Below, piece by piece: positions 48,891 to 60,561 of a stretch of 64,000 bases of DNA. The position numbers were made by a program, and so were the translations under genes. How positions within the stretch are numbered: the stretch's first letter is position 1; each line of letters starts with the position of its first letter. The notes beneath the pieces are model-generated. The model did no database searches and was not told the DNA's origin. It saw nothing but the letters and a program-made list of their open reading frames with translations. This DNA is from Linepithema humile (lineage: Eukaryota; Arthropoda; Insecta; Hymenoptera; Formicidae): positions 7,006,001-7,070,000 of the forward strand of contig NC_090130.1 in the NCBI RefSeq assembly GCF_040581485.1, written 5' to 3'.

Positions 48891-51815
48891 TGAAATTGTC
48901 GAATGACAATCGAGACTTGAACGGGGAAAACGCTGGAGAGCGAAATCTTCATCCGAAATGAAGAAAAACGTCGTGCCGTCTACCGGCCATTTCTTCGACA
49001 ATGCGTTCGCACCCAGCCGAACGAGCAGGCAGCGACGCACGGCGCCGATAAAAAAGAAGAGAGTCTTCCCTCTCTGTCTCTTCCTCTCTATTCCGTTCCT
49101 TCCTCTATCACAAGCGGAACCCGTTGGGGGCGGTGGCGGTATGTCGAGGACCGTCGAAGGGGTGGCCAGGCGAGGTGGGTGGCAAGCGAGGATACGGCAG
49201 GGTGGAGGGCGGTTGTGCGAGAGGGCGCGCACCGGAGGGTGGGACAAGAGAGGGTATAGAAGCTATCGACGTTTTTACGTAACAAATCAGTCGTAACTGC
49301 CGCGCCGGTGCTGCGACCGTGCGCGGTGAACGACCAATGGGAAAGCCAGCCGATATTCGATACCCGATCACATCATAGGTTCGTGCCCGCCGCTTGAAAC
49401 GCCGCGGTAGTCCAATAGCCAGATGGGAAAAAGCGTCGAGGAGAGAGTAAGAGAGAGAGAATGAGGAGGAGTAGAAGGTAGGGAGTGACGCCGAGAGGAT
49501 CAAAGTGGGAGAGCAAAGTGGGAACGCGAGAGGGAGAGAAAGGAAGTGCGAGGAAGAGGGTGCGCGCATCTACGCCAATGTCGCGGCGATGCGCGCGGGG
49601 GTGAAAAGCGCTCCGGTGCTACCGTAGGGTTGGGTTGCGATTGCACCCCGACCAGCCAACCTCATGGCAGGCAATTCGTTGGGTTCGCCATTTTTTCTTC
49701 CTTCCTTTCTCGCTTTTTTCCTCCGCCGTTCTCTCGCACAAGCCCGAAAACGCGGAAGTAGCAGCGCAGACGGTCGACTGACTTATTGTTTCGCGAGACT
49801 AGAGATTAATCTCCCGGACGGAAAGCGGTTACATATATCTCGAGCGCTAGATTGAAAATTCTTTGATAATTTCGAATTTGTCAACTCGACTTTATAGAAT
49901 GCAGAATTGTTAAAGAAATTGCTAACAATTTGACGCGCGTCGCAATGAAACGTACTTCGCCGGCGTACGACTCGCAAGCATACGCACTTCGCGCCTCGGT
50001 AAAGAGAAGCGTCGTTTATAATTCATCCCGGCAGACGAAATTCTAAACGCCGCCAGCTGGTAAGCGCGTATACAAAGCGGAGGAAACTCGATCCTAATAT
50101 CGCCAGTGATTCTGGATATGCGGAGGATGATAGCGCAGAATTCGCGACGTACGCGCGAGGGGAGAGGAGCGGACGGTTCTCAGAGTCCATAGGGGTGAAC
50201 GCGGAGAACGCGCAGCGCGAGGGGTGGATGATGTGCAGAGGGCGGAGGATAGGGGTAGTTGGTGGAAGTAAAGGCGCGAGTGTAGAAGGAGCGTTTTAAT
50301 CTACGGTCACGCGGAGGAGCGAGACGCTCGGGTCGGTCCTCACTCCCGCGCCCGGATTATAATCAACCCTTTTATCCTAGGCTTTCCATGTCGCTAATTT
50401 CCATAATTACACAGACGCTAAAATCACAATATCCTCTGCCGGCAGAAAGGAGTAACCTACGTGAGCTTCCTCCTCCTCCGCCTCCTCCCGTGAACGCCGG
50501 CAGCGTCACACGAGGAGAATGGTGGTTCCATGCAGGGAGAGAGAGGAAAACAGCGCGAGAGAGGAAGAGCGGTGGCGTAAGAGAGGGAAGAGAAAGAGAA
50601 AAATAGGAGGACAGAGGGAAAGAGAACGGGCGGGTGAAAGGTACCGGCTAGGGGGAGGGGAGAGGCGGTGGGTGGAAGCGGCTCGCTAGAGATAAAGGTA
50701 CTCTTTAGCTAGGATGGCGCTCGCTCGTATGTTTATGCACTCGTATCCGCGTGGCCGGGCATGGAAGTGCCTGGATAACCAGCCAAGTGACAAGCCAGCA
50801 GGTCTCTGCCTGCCTGGCAGGCTCCTGCCAGAGCGCGAGCATGCCTCTCGACTCGAATTTTGAAAGCCAGCCAACTCGGGAAAGTGGGTTTAAAAGTCTC
50901 TCGATAAGTGGCGGCGGGCTGCGCTGACGGAGAAGGTTGCGCCGCTCGTAGCTACTAGTTACTATTCGTATCCCCGTTGAATGCAGGGGCGACGACAACT
51001 ATTAGTACGCGCTGTTCTCTCAATTTTCGACGTGCTGATTTTCTGCCACGAGATGTTGCGGAGCTCCGAGTAACAACCGCTTCTCTACATTGCGCCGCGA
51101 CTGTTATCAAACTTGCCGCACGTATATTATCATCCGTTTCAACGTGATAATGGTTCTGAACAGCTCGCGGATAATAAGGCGCGCGCGATAAGAAGACGCC
51201 GAGGAGAGAATCTCGAATAACCGGATAAACAAACGCCGTCTTTTCGTCTTTTCGGAGCGGCTGATTTTTAAGTCGTTTTCATTCGCCGATGCTACTTGGT
51301 CACTTAAGTTTCCATGTTCCAGCGCGGAAGGACTCACCGAGTGACTGGAGTTGACTTTTCTCACTTTAACCTCGCGATGCGATGCTTGGCTTCAGGAGGA
51401 GGTGGAGGAGGGGGTTGCTGGGGCTGTATCGAGCGGCCCTCCTACATACATCTATCTCCTCCGACTCACTCTCCTCCTTCCCTCTCCCGGCGTTTCTCTC
51501 GCCCGCTCGCTCCATCCTCTTTCCCTCTTTTCCCTCCGACATTCGTGGCCTTCCACCCCTTCCAACCCCCTTTCCAACCTTCTCTGCCTCTTCCACCTTC
51601 TCCTCCTCCACCTCCTCCTACGGCTTTACCACCCATCTCTCTCCCCCCTCGCCCCGCGCAACCTCTCGCCTATCCTTCGCGACTCACCTACCTGAAGCCC
51701 CTTTCCTCAGTCTCCTCTCACCCTCATCCTTTTCTCAACCCCGACACCCTTCCGCCGCCCTCTTTCTCGCCGCCTTCGTCTCGCGCCGTCTCACTTCCGT
51801 TCTCTCTTACTCTAG
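48891..51815. other. GC-rich, strand-asymmetric non-coding zone
   Basis: Purine-rich plus-strand tracts at 49430-49560 and 50525-50640 are followed by a very long pyrimidine-rich tract at 51460-51815. TAG/GTGAGT and CAG/GTAGGT donors appear on the minus strand near 51686-51691, and CG/GTGAGT near 51333. Long frames here, including one of about 190 codons from 51314, are low-complexity Pro, Ser and Leu products of the CT tract. Confidence 0.4.
51394..51619. repeat. 18-bp inverted repeat of GGA/TCC triplets, 190-bp loop
   Basis: AGGAGGAGGTGGAGGAGG (51394-51411) is exactly complementary to 51602-51619. The left arm is G-rich enough for a two-tier G-quadruplex. Both arms are low complexity, so matching is partly expected. 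Confidence 0.6.
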
Positions 51816-51879
51816 GCCTTTACCTCGAAATGCTCCCACCGACAAACAAACCGCAGACACTTTGCAGTTTTACGCAATC
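51816..51879 (+). other. candidate 64-nt exon with very strong acceptor
   Basis: The preceding pyrimidine tract is hundreds of bases long and ends TTCTCTCTTACTCTAG at 51815. The donor, AATC followed by GTAAGTTTC, begins at 51880. All three frames are open. One includes an in-frame ATG and gives MLPPTNKPQTLCSFTQS. Acceptor strength is inflated by the low-complexity tract. Length is not a multiple of three. Confidence 0.22.
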
Positions 51880-54800
51880 GTAAGTTTCTTCATTTGTTTG
51901 CTTATTCAACGTTGATTTAGATATTGTTGCACGCGCGTGCAACAGTGCAAAATGCATCAGTGCAAAAGTTTCCCATCGTGTGATAAATAATAGACTATAA
52001 AAAATAAAAGGAATGCGTAAAGAAATGAGACGTACGGACGCTTTATAAAACTTGAAACAAAATGTACTAGCATATTTATTTCCACTTTTTTTTTCCGTCG
52101 GCGAGTTTTTAGGTTTCGAGAAAATAAGGCGAAACATTTATACAAGGAGAATCTTCCGTGTTAAGGAACATAAAAAATGTGTCAAAAATATCAAGTCGGT
52201 AGACGAAAGGCGAGAACTAGAATTGTTTTCTCTTGATGCAAGCGAGGAGCGAGCAATGCAGGCGAGCAGCGACACTCTACAACTTTATGCACTTTCCTTT
52301 ACTACTCGACGGAGGGCTAGGTGAATGAGCGAGTGAAGTGGAGGGGGTTAGTCGACGCCAAAATTGCTTCCAGTGTCGAGTTGCTCGAGGAAACTTTGGA
52401 TTTTGGGCGAGAGGCGGGTGAGGAAAGGTGAAAGCCGAGAGAAGGCGCCGGAGTACAAGGTCACGCGTTGAGTCAGATTATTAACTTTTCCCCCTAGGAG
52501 ATCCTAAACGAATCTATGCATCTCGCCAAGATGAACCTGCGGTAACTTGTAAGAATGGGTGCATGGAAGAGATAGTCATCGAAAAATTTAAATTACATAA
52601 GATATTTTATTGCATCTGCTTATAATAAATGTAGATGTAATAATTAAAAATCTCACTACATCAATACTCTTTAAACTCTTTAGTATATTCATTGAAAATC
52701 TTTTCATATATAAATTATACATAAGTTCACTTTTATGTATCAAACTTGTATCGGTCAACTAAAAGCGGCTGGAAAGGATGCTATTTCGTTCCCTCCCCCC
52801 CCCAAGATCCCATCCCTATCTCTGTACACGCATTAATCGCTCTGTGTGTATACACGTACTTACGCGTATAAGGAACGTCTTGGATGTGCGATACGGGAGT
52901 CAGAGCAGAGCCGTCGTGCGGATGGGGCGTCGAACGGTGAGAGGGTCTTGGGCGAAGAGAGGATCGCGGCGGGAGGGAAATCGGGCGGAGTGGAAAGGTG
53001 CGGGGCGAGGTGCGGGACGGGGGAGAGAGAAGTAGGAGAGCAGTATCTTGGAGACTTCGCACTGTATCTTGAAATGAGTTTTGTTGGATCAATAAGTTCC
53101 ACTATAAGAACACTCTCGCTCTGTCCCGGGGTGTATCGGGGTGTTGGTTCTATCCGTGTTTATCTGTGTCTGCAAATAGATACACGGCGTACATGGGTCC
53201 ACCCCCTGCCTCCCTTTTCTCTTCACTTCTCTCTTCTGTCTCCCCCTCCCGTCGCACGTCCCCCGTATCTATGTACCCGCCGCCGCGCCACTCAACTATG
53301 TACGAATAGGATAGTCGCTACAAGCATTTCGAGATGAGTCGAACTCAATCTCGCGGCAGACACACGCCGCGGAGTCTTATCCAGAACGAATCCACCGCCT
53401 TCCGGTAATCACGTGAATATGGATACGCGAGTTTCTGTAATTAACGGCGGCGTCGTCGCTCGAGACAGACGACACGACTCTCAGGGGGGGGGAGAGCGAC
53501 GGACGAATCGACCACGGGGATTTGGGTTACGACGAAAGAACTGAAGGGCAATTAATCCTGCCGATCAAACGGCGAAACGGTAGCTTCCGATGTAATGTTT
53601 AAATGCCACGTAAACAGGATGACGTTGACACAATCGCGTGATTGGCAGAGTTTTAAAATGCTGCGAGACCCCGCCGTTCCCGTCCGAAGTCTTTTTTTCT
53701 TTTCTTTTTTCGACAAGTATGATCGACTCCGCGCGTCTATGATTGAAATTCCGATGCAGCTATCGCGGCTATTTTTCAAGCGTACGATCCCATTCGAACC
53801 AACACCGCGTCGGGGCTTTCTAGGCTTCGGAAACACGAACCGAGTGTTTCGCTGCACGCGATTGTTGTGATTTATTGCCTTTTAAAACACAGTCATATTT
53901 AACATAGAAATTATTGACACCAATACCGAGGCAATTCGTGGAAATCTTTTTTTTTTTATTTTCGAAATAAAAATACAACTTTCTCTTTTGCGCATTCGAG
54001 CTTGAAGAAATGTTATAATGTGCGATATATCAATAAGGAGAGCGACGTGAATAAAAATAAATTCAGGCGCGATAAAGAAATGTAATATCTCGCGAAAAGT
54101 AGGTCAGCGTTATGTCCTTTCCGAAGTAATCACAGTTTTGGAGTCAGCCTGTACCAATGCCAGGACAGCATTACCGTATGTACCGATAGAATGCAATCTA
54201 TACCCAGCGTCGGGGCGCCGCTTACATAAGACCACTCTTCCTCTCTCTCTTTCTCGCTCTAGACAGTGTACACTGTAAGCAGGTACACGTTGTATACGCA
54301 TTCACGTATACATTGCAACCCGACCAGGCAGCGCAGCCAACCAAACGGGTGGGTTGCAGTGTCGCAGTGGAACTCGTAGATAGGGGAAACAATTGCTATC
54401 GGCCCGTAACAAATGCGCGGCAACCTGCGTTCGCAAGCTACGCCATCGGAATCCCCCTTCCCTCCACCGACCCCCGCTCGCCGTCGCCCCTTCCCGGTCT
54501 TGCCGCGAGACGACTCTACGATGATCATTATATTTCCCGATTAAAATAACACTAATGCTCCTGGGTTTTGCGATCTGTGCCCGACCCGCCACTGTCTCGG
54601 TCGTTTCTTCACGTTCGTATCTCTCGCACCCACGCTTCACCTCGCTGCCGATCCTCCTCCGTTTACTCAGTATTTGCACAACGAGCCGAGCGATTCTTGG
54701 CTTGGTGCCTGCGTCTTGACTTACGACGCTCGTAAGAACCTCGTAAGTTAGACGTTTGAATTCGAGCGTGATTGACTCTGCGACAGAAACAAATAATCCA

Positions 54801-55543
54801 GACGAATGATAATTTCTGCGTTAAATGTGAATGAGTTTTGAGGAGTGTCTTTAATCAGAATCATTATTTACATTTTAATATGCCTAATATTTTCTAAATT
54901 CTAAACAATATAGAAAGCCGAGTATGAAAATATAACAATGCTGTAATTAAAATTATATTTTGAAAAATTTGAAAAGAATTAAATCAATTTTGGCACGTGC
55001 GAAATTGCAAGTAGTACAAATACCATCTTCGAGCATGTTCTTGAAATTTGATTAAAGCCGTTCTGCCGGTGTGCTCTTATTTCACCGTGCAAAATGCGAC
55101 AGAGGCGAGATCACCGAGTTCGTTCCAGCTGATTTAAGGTCCATCCCGCGTCTTGATCCTTCAACAATGAACCTGATCGCGGAGTCGCGACACGGACTCG
55201 TCCGCTGCCCCTTTCCTGCAGTAAATATCTAAATCTCGGGGTCCTTCCGCCGCGAGGAGAGATCCTCTTTGTGCGAACAATCTCCAGCGATAATCAGAGT
55301 CCTCTTGTGTCTCCCGTGCGTGGAGCGGCGGTACCGTTTTATGACGAGGCCCGGTAAATCATCTCAGTCTCTCGTGGAAATGTCTCAGGGACGTCATAGG
55401 ATTCGGTACGCCTGTTTCAGCGGCAAGAATTCCTCTCCCTCCGCGTTGCGCGCACTTCTTCCACTCCGATCTGCATCCGATAACGAGCTTAACTCGGCTC
55501 GAGTATGTGACTGGCCGCGCGGAGATGCATCGCCGTGCCGTTT
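51880..55543. other. non-coding block, no gene recognised
   Basis: AT-rich at 51930-52170 and 52560-52740. GC-rich at 52880-53040 and 53200-53300. A T11 run is at 53947-53957. Alternative hairpins lie at 54719-54748, with CTC/GTAAGT at 54742. AT-rich at 54840-55020. Nothing coding was supported. Confidence 0.45.
54719..54748. repeat. two mutually exclusive hairpins sharing one arm
   Basis: ACTTACGA (54719-54726) can pair with TCGTAAGT (54741-54748). Its inner seven bases, CTTACGA, can instead pair with TCGTAAG at 54730-54736. The outer arm also contains a GTAAGT donor-like site. Confidence 0.5.
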
Positions 55544-55639
55544 TTATCTCCACTGTGGAGCAGATTTACAGACGACGGATACGCCGTTCTCGGTAGCGTC
55601 TTTATTGCAAGCAAGACCTGCGTATTCCCCGTCGTTAAA
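55544..55639 (-). other. candidate terminal exon, 31 codons, strong acceptor
   Basis: On the minus strand TTTTTTATTTTTTTGCAG (AG at 55641-55640) is one of the best acceptors in the window. The frame starting at the first exon base is open for 31 codons, beginning FNDGEYAGLACNKDATENG, and ends at TAA (55546-55544). A second frame is open longer. The peptide has two Cys and ordinary composition; no family is recognised. No clear poly(A) signal was seen downstream. Confidence 0.2.
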
Positions 55640-56320
55640 CTGCAAAAAAATAAAAAACACATTTCCATTTGTAGAAAAACAAATATTCATATTTAATTAC
55701 ATTAATATTAAAGTCTCGTTGTTTTATCGACTCTTTATTTATAATATTATTATACAGCGGCAATGTTTCTTGATATCAGCGTAGAAAAAAGTATATATAT
55801 TTATTCCTCGCAGTTTACTCATTGCGATGTAAAATACGCAATCAATTTTTCCTTCACGCGTCTTATTACGATGTTAAAAACCGCTTTAACAGATTGCACG
55901 TAAATTTTCTGACGCGGTGCATCGCGATGCGATGTACACACGCATGTATGAGGAAATGTGCGCAAGCGAATCTAAAAAGCGAAACAATGTTAGCGCTACC
56001 GTAGAAGGAGGAATACGCGCACCAACACTCGCGAACGCACGCAATCGGTGAGCGTATACGGCTCATGTGCGTAATTAGAAGCTGCCGCGAACAATGAAGA
56101 GTATAACTTTTATTTCGCTTATCCGCGACGCCGATCTACCCCACCTTCTTCGTATACTTCTGGGTTCGCCACGACCGCGTACGCAGGTTCAGGGGCGAGC
56201 ACAACCGGCGACGACGGCGACCGCGGTACGCAGGAAACTGTTTAACTGATTGTCGCTTCGAAGTAAACTTCGCAGTCACTTTTCCGCACGCTATAGGTAC
56301 TTTCCGCTTGAGTTACTTAC
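55640..56320. other. non-coding block, nothing evident
   Basis: AT-rich at 55640-55830, then mixed sequence leading to the microexon donor. No repeat or supported frame. Confidence 0.45.
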
Positions 56321-56356
56321 CTGTGTCACGGACGGAGGCGACATCGGTTGCGAGAG
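56321..56356 (-). other. candidate 36-nt in-frame microexon (best exon candidate)
   Basis: On the minus strand ATTCTGTTGCAG ends at 56357. Then come exactly 36 nt, then a perfect donor, ACACAG followed by GTAAGTAA, at 56320. Upstream of the acceptor lies (TA)16, which contains no AG, so the AG-exclusion zone is long. The reading frame set by the first base is open and gives LSQPMSPPSVTQ, a Ser/Pro-rich peptide typical of alternatively used linker exons in regulatory proteins. A second frame is also open; the third stops. The parent gene is not identifiable from this window. Confidence 0.35.
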
Positions 56357-56365
56357 CTGCAACAG

Positions 56366-56370
<5 letters not shown>

Positions 56371-56402
<32 letters not shown>
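56371..56402. repeat. (TA)16 microsatellite
   Basis: Thirty-two uninterrupted TA bases. On the minus strand it sits 13 nt upstream of the microexon acceptor AG, so its length could influence splicing there. Confidence 0.95.
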
Positions 56403-56405
<3 letters not shown>

Positions 56406-58643
56406 CTATGTGCAGATACACATGTAATACATGTACGCGATTTAACCTTTTATGGATGCTAATTGAGGAAACTTTTAAATTGGAAAATGTTATTATCGCA
56501 TTATTCGTGTATGTTACACAATTTTTAAGCACATTATTAAATTGAAAATACTCTTAAATATTTTTAGAGAGATTTTATAATTCCGAATATTTTTTATAAT
56601 TTAATCTAAGTTACCTATATTAAATTTAAATATATATATTTTTTTTTATTACGGAGAATATCGCAGTCAGCGTGTTACTAGATTGCTGTAGATCATGACT
56701 TTTATTGCTAGCAATCATATGCATTTTTTCTATGAAAGTGAGAGTGAGAATGCAAAGATGAATTGAAGTGATACAGGCATACTGATTGTTTACCCGTAGT
56801 CGCGTAGTCTCGTATCCAAGAAGTGGAGATGCGTGTTCGTACGGTACCGTATACGCGAGCGCGAGTTAACAAGGTTAAACACCTTAGCCGAGTTAACGGG
56901 AACATTAACACTCCACGACGATTACGATTAGAGACGTCTCGAGCGAATGAGCGAAGTACGAAGGACTTTGACGCCGCAGGGGCGGCGGAGGGATCGAAAC
57001 GCGTTAGGAGCGCCGAGGGGGATAGCGGCGAATCAGAGGGAGATTCTTGTCGGCGGAAAAGGCCAAAAGTAGGAGATTCAAGGTGGTAAAAGTGGACTTT
57101 AACTTCGAAGCCGTATTAAAAGTTCTTCGTGCCAACGGATCCTCACGCTTCTGGTCTTGCGCTTATGAAGCAGCCCGCTTGCGCATTATTGTTGCCGAAA
57201 CGCACGCCATTTGCAAAACTAATATATATATAATATTCTGTGGCAGCTGAATTAGAAAGTATTACTATGCAAATAAGGATAACAGAAAGCGCGATCATGA
57301 CGGCAACAGGAATACACAATATGATAAGGCAAAAATTGAATCTGTTTAAATGACGTTTTAGCATTTTGGCATTTTTTTTTTTTTACAATGAGACATTTTA
57401 CATTTGCAAACCGTGATAATAAAAGATGTAAGATATTTCGCTAAAATTTTTCCAGTGAATATATACATAGACTGTTTACGAGCTTCACACGCAAAGCCGT
57501 AAAAGTCGATGGTGTGACAAATGGGGGAGGGGGAGGGTCGATCACGAACGCGGCGTTCGGTGCCAGGGGTCAATCAACGGAACGACAATTTCTCGAGCTA
57601 TTTTCGAGCTCCCGACGGCGTGGCCGGCCGTAGGAATATATCGATAGAACGCGCATTATCATATTATGGAACTCTCCATACAGTTTCAGCCGACCTCCCT
57701 TCCTTAATTTAAATTCTATTACACCCGATCTCTATTCCCTCTTTCCTATGAATATTCAAACTGGGCGAGACCCACCCCCACCTACCACCCCCCCTCCCAC
57801 CATCTATCGGGTATCCAAAGAATTAAATTAATATACCGAGCGAAACAGCTCTCGCCACCTTCCTCCCGCTCTTCTTACCTCCCTGCTCCCATCATCTCAT
57901 CTACGTCGCACCAGCTCGTGCGGAGGAGCTAACCAAGGTATAAAGGAAGTGGATCGCGTCCCCTTAGAAAAGCTTGTCTCGACGGCCATTAACGTCGTTT
58001 TCACGTCGAAACGGGATAATTAGCTCGGAAAATCAGAGTTTTCAATCGATCAAACAAGATTTTTGCGAAGGCGGACGTGAATGCAAATGGTTTTGTCACT
58101 TAACACTTTTGTAAAATATTCAGTTTTCTCATATTTTCATCGAAATATAAATTAATGCCAAAATATTCCCATAGCGATGAGTTCACCGATAAATGCGTAA
58201 TATTTAAGGAGGCGAATGATGAATAGATAACAGCGATATGCGCATCTCGATTAACATAGCACGTATATGATTATTATCTCTATGGCAAGTGCGTTCCGTT
58301 AGTACTAGCTATTACTCCTACCTATTACAATCTTACAATGTTGCCTCATCACGTGCATTATATTTTATAGTACGCTCGGTTGATTCGCCATAATTATTAT
58401 TCGTCTATGGAAAAAGTTGGCGTGTTTTCGCAGATCCGTGTTATATACTGGTGAAATATACATTTCTAACTGAAAATGATTATAATAAAACAAACCTTTC
58501 ATCACTATATCGTTAACATGCATTGCAGAATATTTCATGCGTGTACTTTTGCATTTATTTAATTAATTTCTAATTGAATTTCTCACATTTAATTTCTTTA
58601 TCACAATATTTTTAAAATATATTTTACATTGAATTTTTTGCAG
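56403..58643. other. non-coding block with overlapping chance-length frames
   Basis: A charged plus frame at 56823-57089 ends with a nuclear-localisation-like RRKRPKV. A second plus frame overlaps it (57047-57250). A minus ATG frame at 57364-57143 encodes 73 residues with one hydrophobic segment. C-rich sequence spans 57765-57806, and TATAAAGG is at 57939. None is supported as a gene. Confidence 0.4.
57143..57364 (-). other. 73-codon ATG frame with one predicted membrane segment
   Basis: A true ATG at 57364, with an in-frame TAA just upstream at 57385-57383, opens a complete 73-codon frame. A short basic N-terminus (about 8 residues) is followed by about 25 hydrophobic residues (Ile, Leu, Val, Cys), then a polar tail. 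The arrangement would fit a small single-pass membrane protein. The hydrophobic part is read from AT-rich DNA, which biases toward such residues. No family is recognised. Confidence 0.12.
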
Positions 58644-58722
58644 GATTGCAGGCATCTTATCATTCCATTTTCGTTGCGTCACGGAGGAGAGAAGGCAACG
58701 CGCAATAATGGAAAAATTTTCC
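58644..58722 (+). other. candidate 79-nt internal exon
   Basis: The acceptor TTGAATTTTTTGCAG ends at 58643. The donor, TTCC followed by GTAAGTGA, begins at 58723. Two of three frames are open throughout. One contains ATG with A at -3 and G at +4 at 58708, giving MEKFS up to the donor, so a first coding exon is also possible. The upstream sequence is AT-rich as expected for intron ends. The peptide is not recognised. Confidence 0.28.
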
Positions 58723-60561
58723 GTAAGTGATCAATTTGGAAATACGATTCGAATAGTTCGCGATGCTCCGTAGCATAGCCGAGCTAAGTAGACCATGTCC
58801 CTACGCGGTTCGTATACCACGTAGTCGCCAGGGAACGCCACTTAATGACGAGATAGGCTCGCTTATTATGTGATAAATATAGAAACGTAATTATTGATAA
58901 GCGTTAATGAGCGCTACCGTGCACGTAGGGGAGTGCGCATCCTTAAGAATCATGCACCCAAGCTTGCTCACGCACAACAGCGCGAAGGAGCATTGTTCTC
59001 GCGCGCCCGTGAGTTTTATCTCCCCTCCCCGCATTATAAATATAAGCATACAAACGTACACAGGCTTATATGCATGCGCGCGTGTATGCGTGTGGGGAGG
59101 GGGATCGTAATATCGAGACGGAGAGCTGCGCAGATCTCTGTGGCCGGTAGGGGTCGGAAAACTCAGTAAGATCACCGATAAATATAGCACGTCGAATGAG
59201 CACCATGCCCGCCGGTTAGATCTTGCGATCTTGATCGTGGCACGTCGTGCAAGACGCGCGGCGGCGCGGTGGTTTGCTTCGTTTTCTTATTTTCCTGCTG
59301 CCTTTTTCCTCGCGTTCGTGCGGACCTCTTCCTTTTTCCTTCTACTTGGTCTCCGTGGCACGCCGTGACTGTGTACTTACGCGTGCATGTGTGCGCCGCG
59401 CGTGTGTCTGCGGGTGGGTGGATAGCTGTGTGCGTACATATGCCCACCGAGTGGAACTCTCGCGGGATAATTTGCGAGGGATGATGCTTCGCGTGCGAGT
59501 CGACTCGAAGTCCAATCTACGAAGGATCTACTTGAAATCTTGGACGATGATTCGCCTAGGCGCTGTCTTGCGAACGCTTGGCGCGAGGAGCATACATTTT
59601 CTTCTTCATCCCAACACTTTGTTAGTCCGCCGACAGTGTGTTTCGGATAATTGAATATCAATGTTTGTATTAGGCTTAATTATTTAAAAACGCAATTCAA
59701 TAATAGATAAGGAGAACTTAAAAATTGCATTATTTCCATAATGAAAAGTATAAAGAAAATATGATAAAATTGATAAATATGTCTAAAAATTAAAATATTA
59801 AAATATTAAAATGATACGTAGCAGTGGAACTTGCAAATGATTTCGAATTCATAAATAATGCATTTTAAATTTTACACTCTATATTCCTGAATAATTGACG
59901 TTTTCACATTTTGATTTAAGCATTCACTTATAATTTATTTTGCAATCTCATATCCTGTTAAAACGTGAAAATTACGCTCGTTAAATATTTCATTCTGTCT
60001 CCGATAATACTTATTTTGCGCAGCAATACATGACGCGCGATCTTTTCGTATCTCTTCCCAGAATAATTTCGGAGTCGCTGGCACCTTTTAATCAATGTTC
60101 CTAATTTAATTCGGTCTGTCACGTTAATTCTCATTAATCATCCGATTCCACATTCAAGCTCGTTTCAAAGATTCGATTAAAAGTGACGTGAATACCAGTG
60201 ACAGACATCAGACGAGAATCTTTATGCTTCCGGAGCGTAATCAATCCCGAGATTCACTTATGGCCTCACCGGAATTGGAAAATATAATAGTGAACGAAAT
60301 AATTGCATTTCAAGTCAATGCTCTGATTGCACTCAATTCAATGAGAGATCTTTAATCTTGCACATTTGAACGGTAGCACGCGTATTAATTGATTCATGAT
60401 TTCGAACGTACAAATCAGACCTCACTTCTTTCACTTTAAACATTTTTATTTCACACAAGGACGTAATATGAAGTCGGGTGATAGATAAGAAGCGTGTCCA
60501 GCAAAATGTTTAACATGGGAAATGGCGAAAAGCAGGAGGGGAAGGAGGGACCTTCGGTAAT
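58723..60561. other. non-coding block, no gene recognised
   Basis: A GC-rich patch at 59200-59640 is open in several frames by composition. (ATTAAAAT)3 lies at 59789-59812 in AT-rich DNA. Positions 60060-60300 are balanced, non-repetitive and contain about seven TAAT cores, a possible regulatory element. Confidence 0.45.

Noticed and set aside
51314..51915. Plus frames of about 180-190 codons
   Set aside because: They are Pro/Ser/Leu low-complexity readings of one pyrimidine tract, open in three frames at once, with no natural start.
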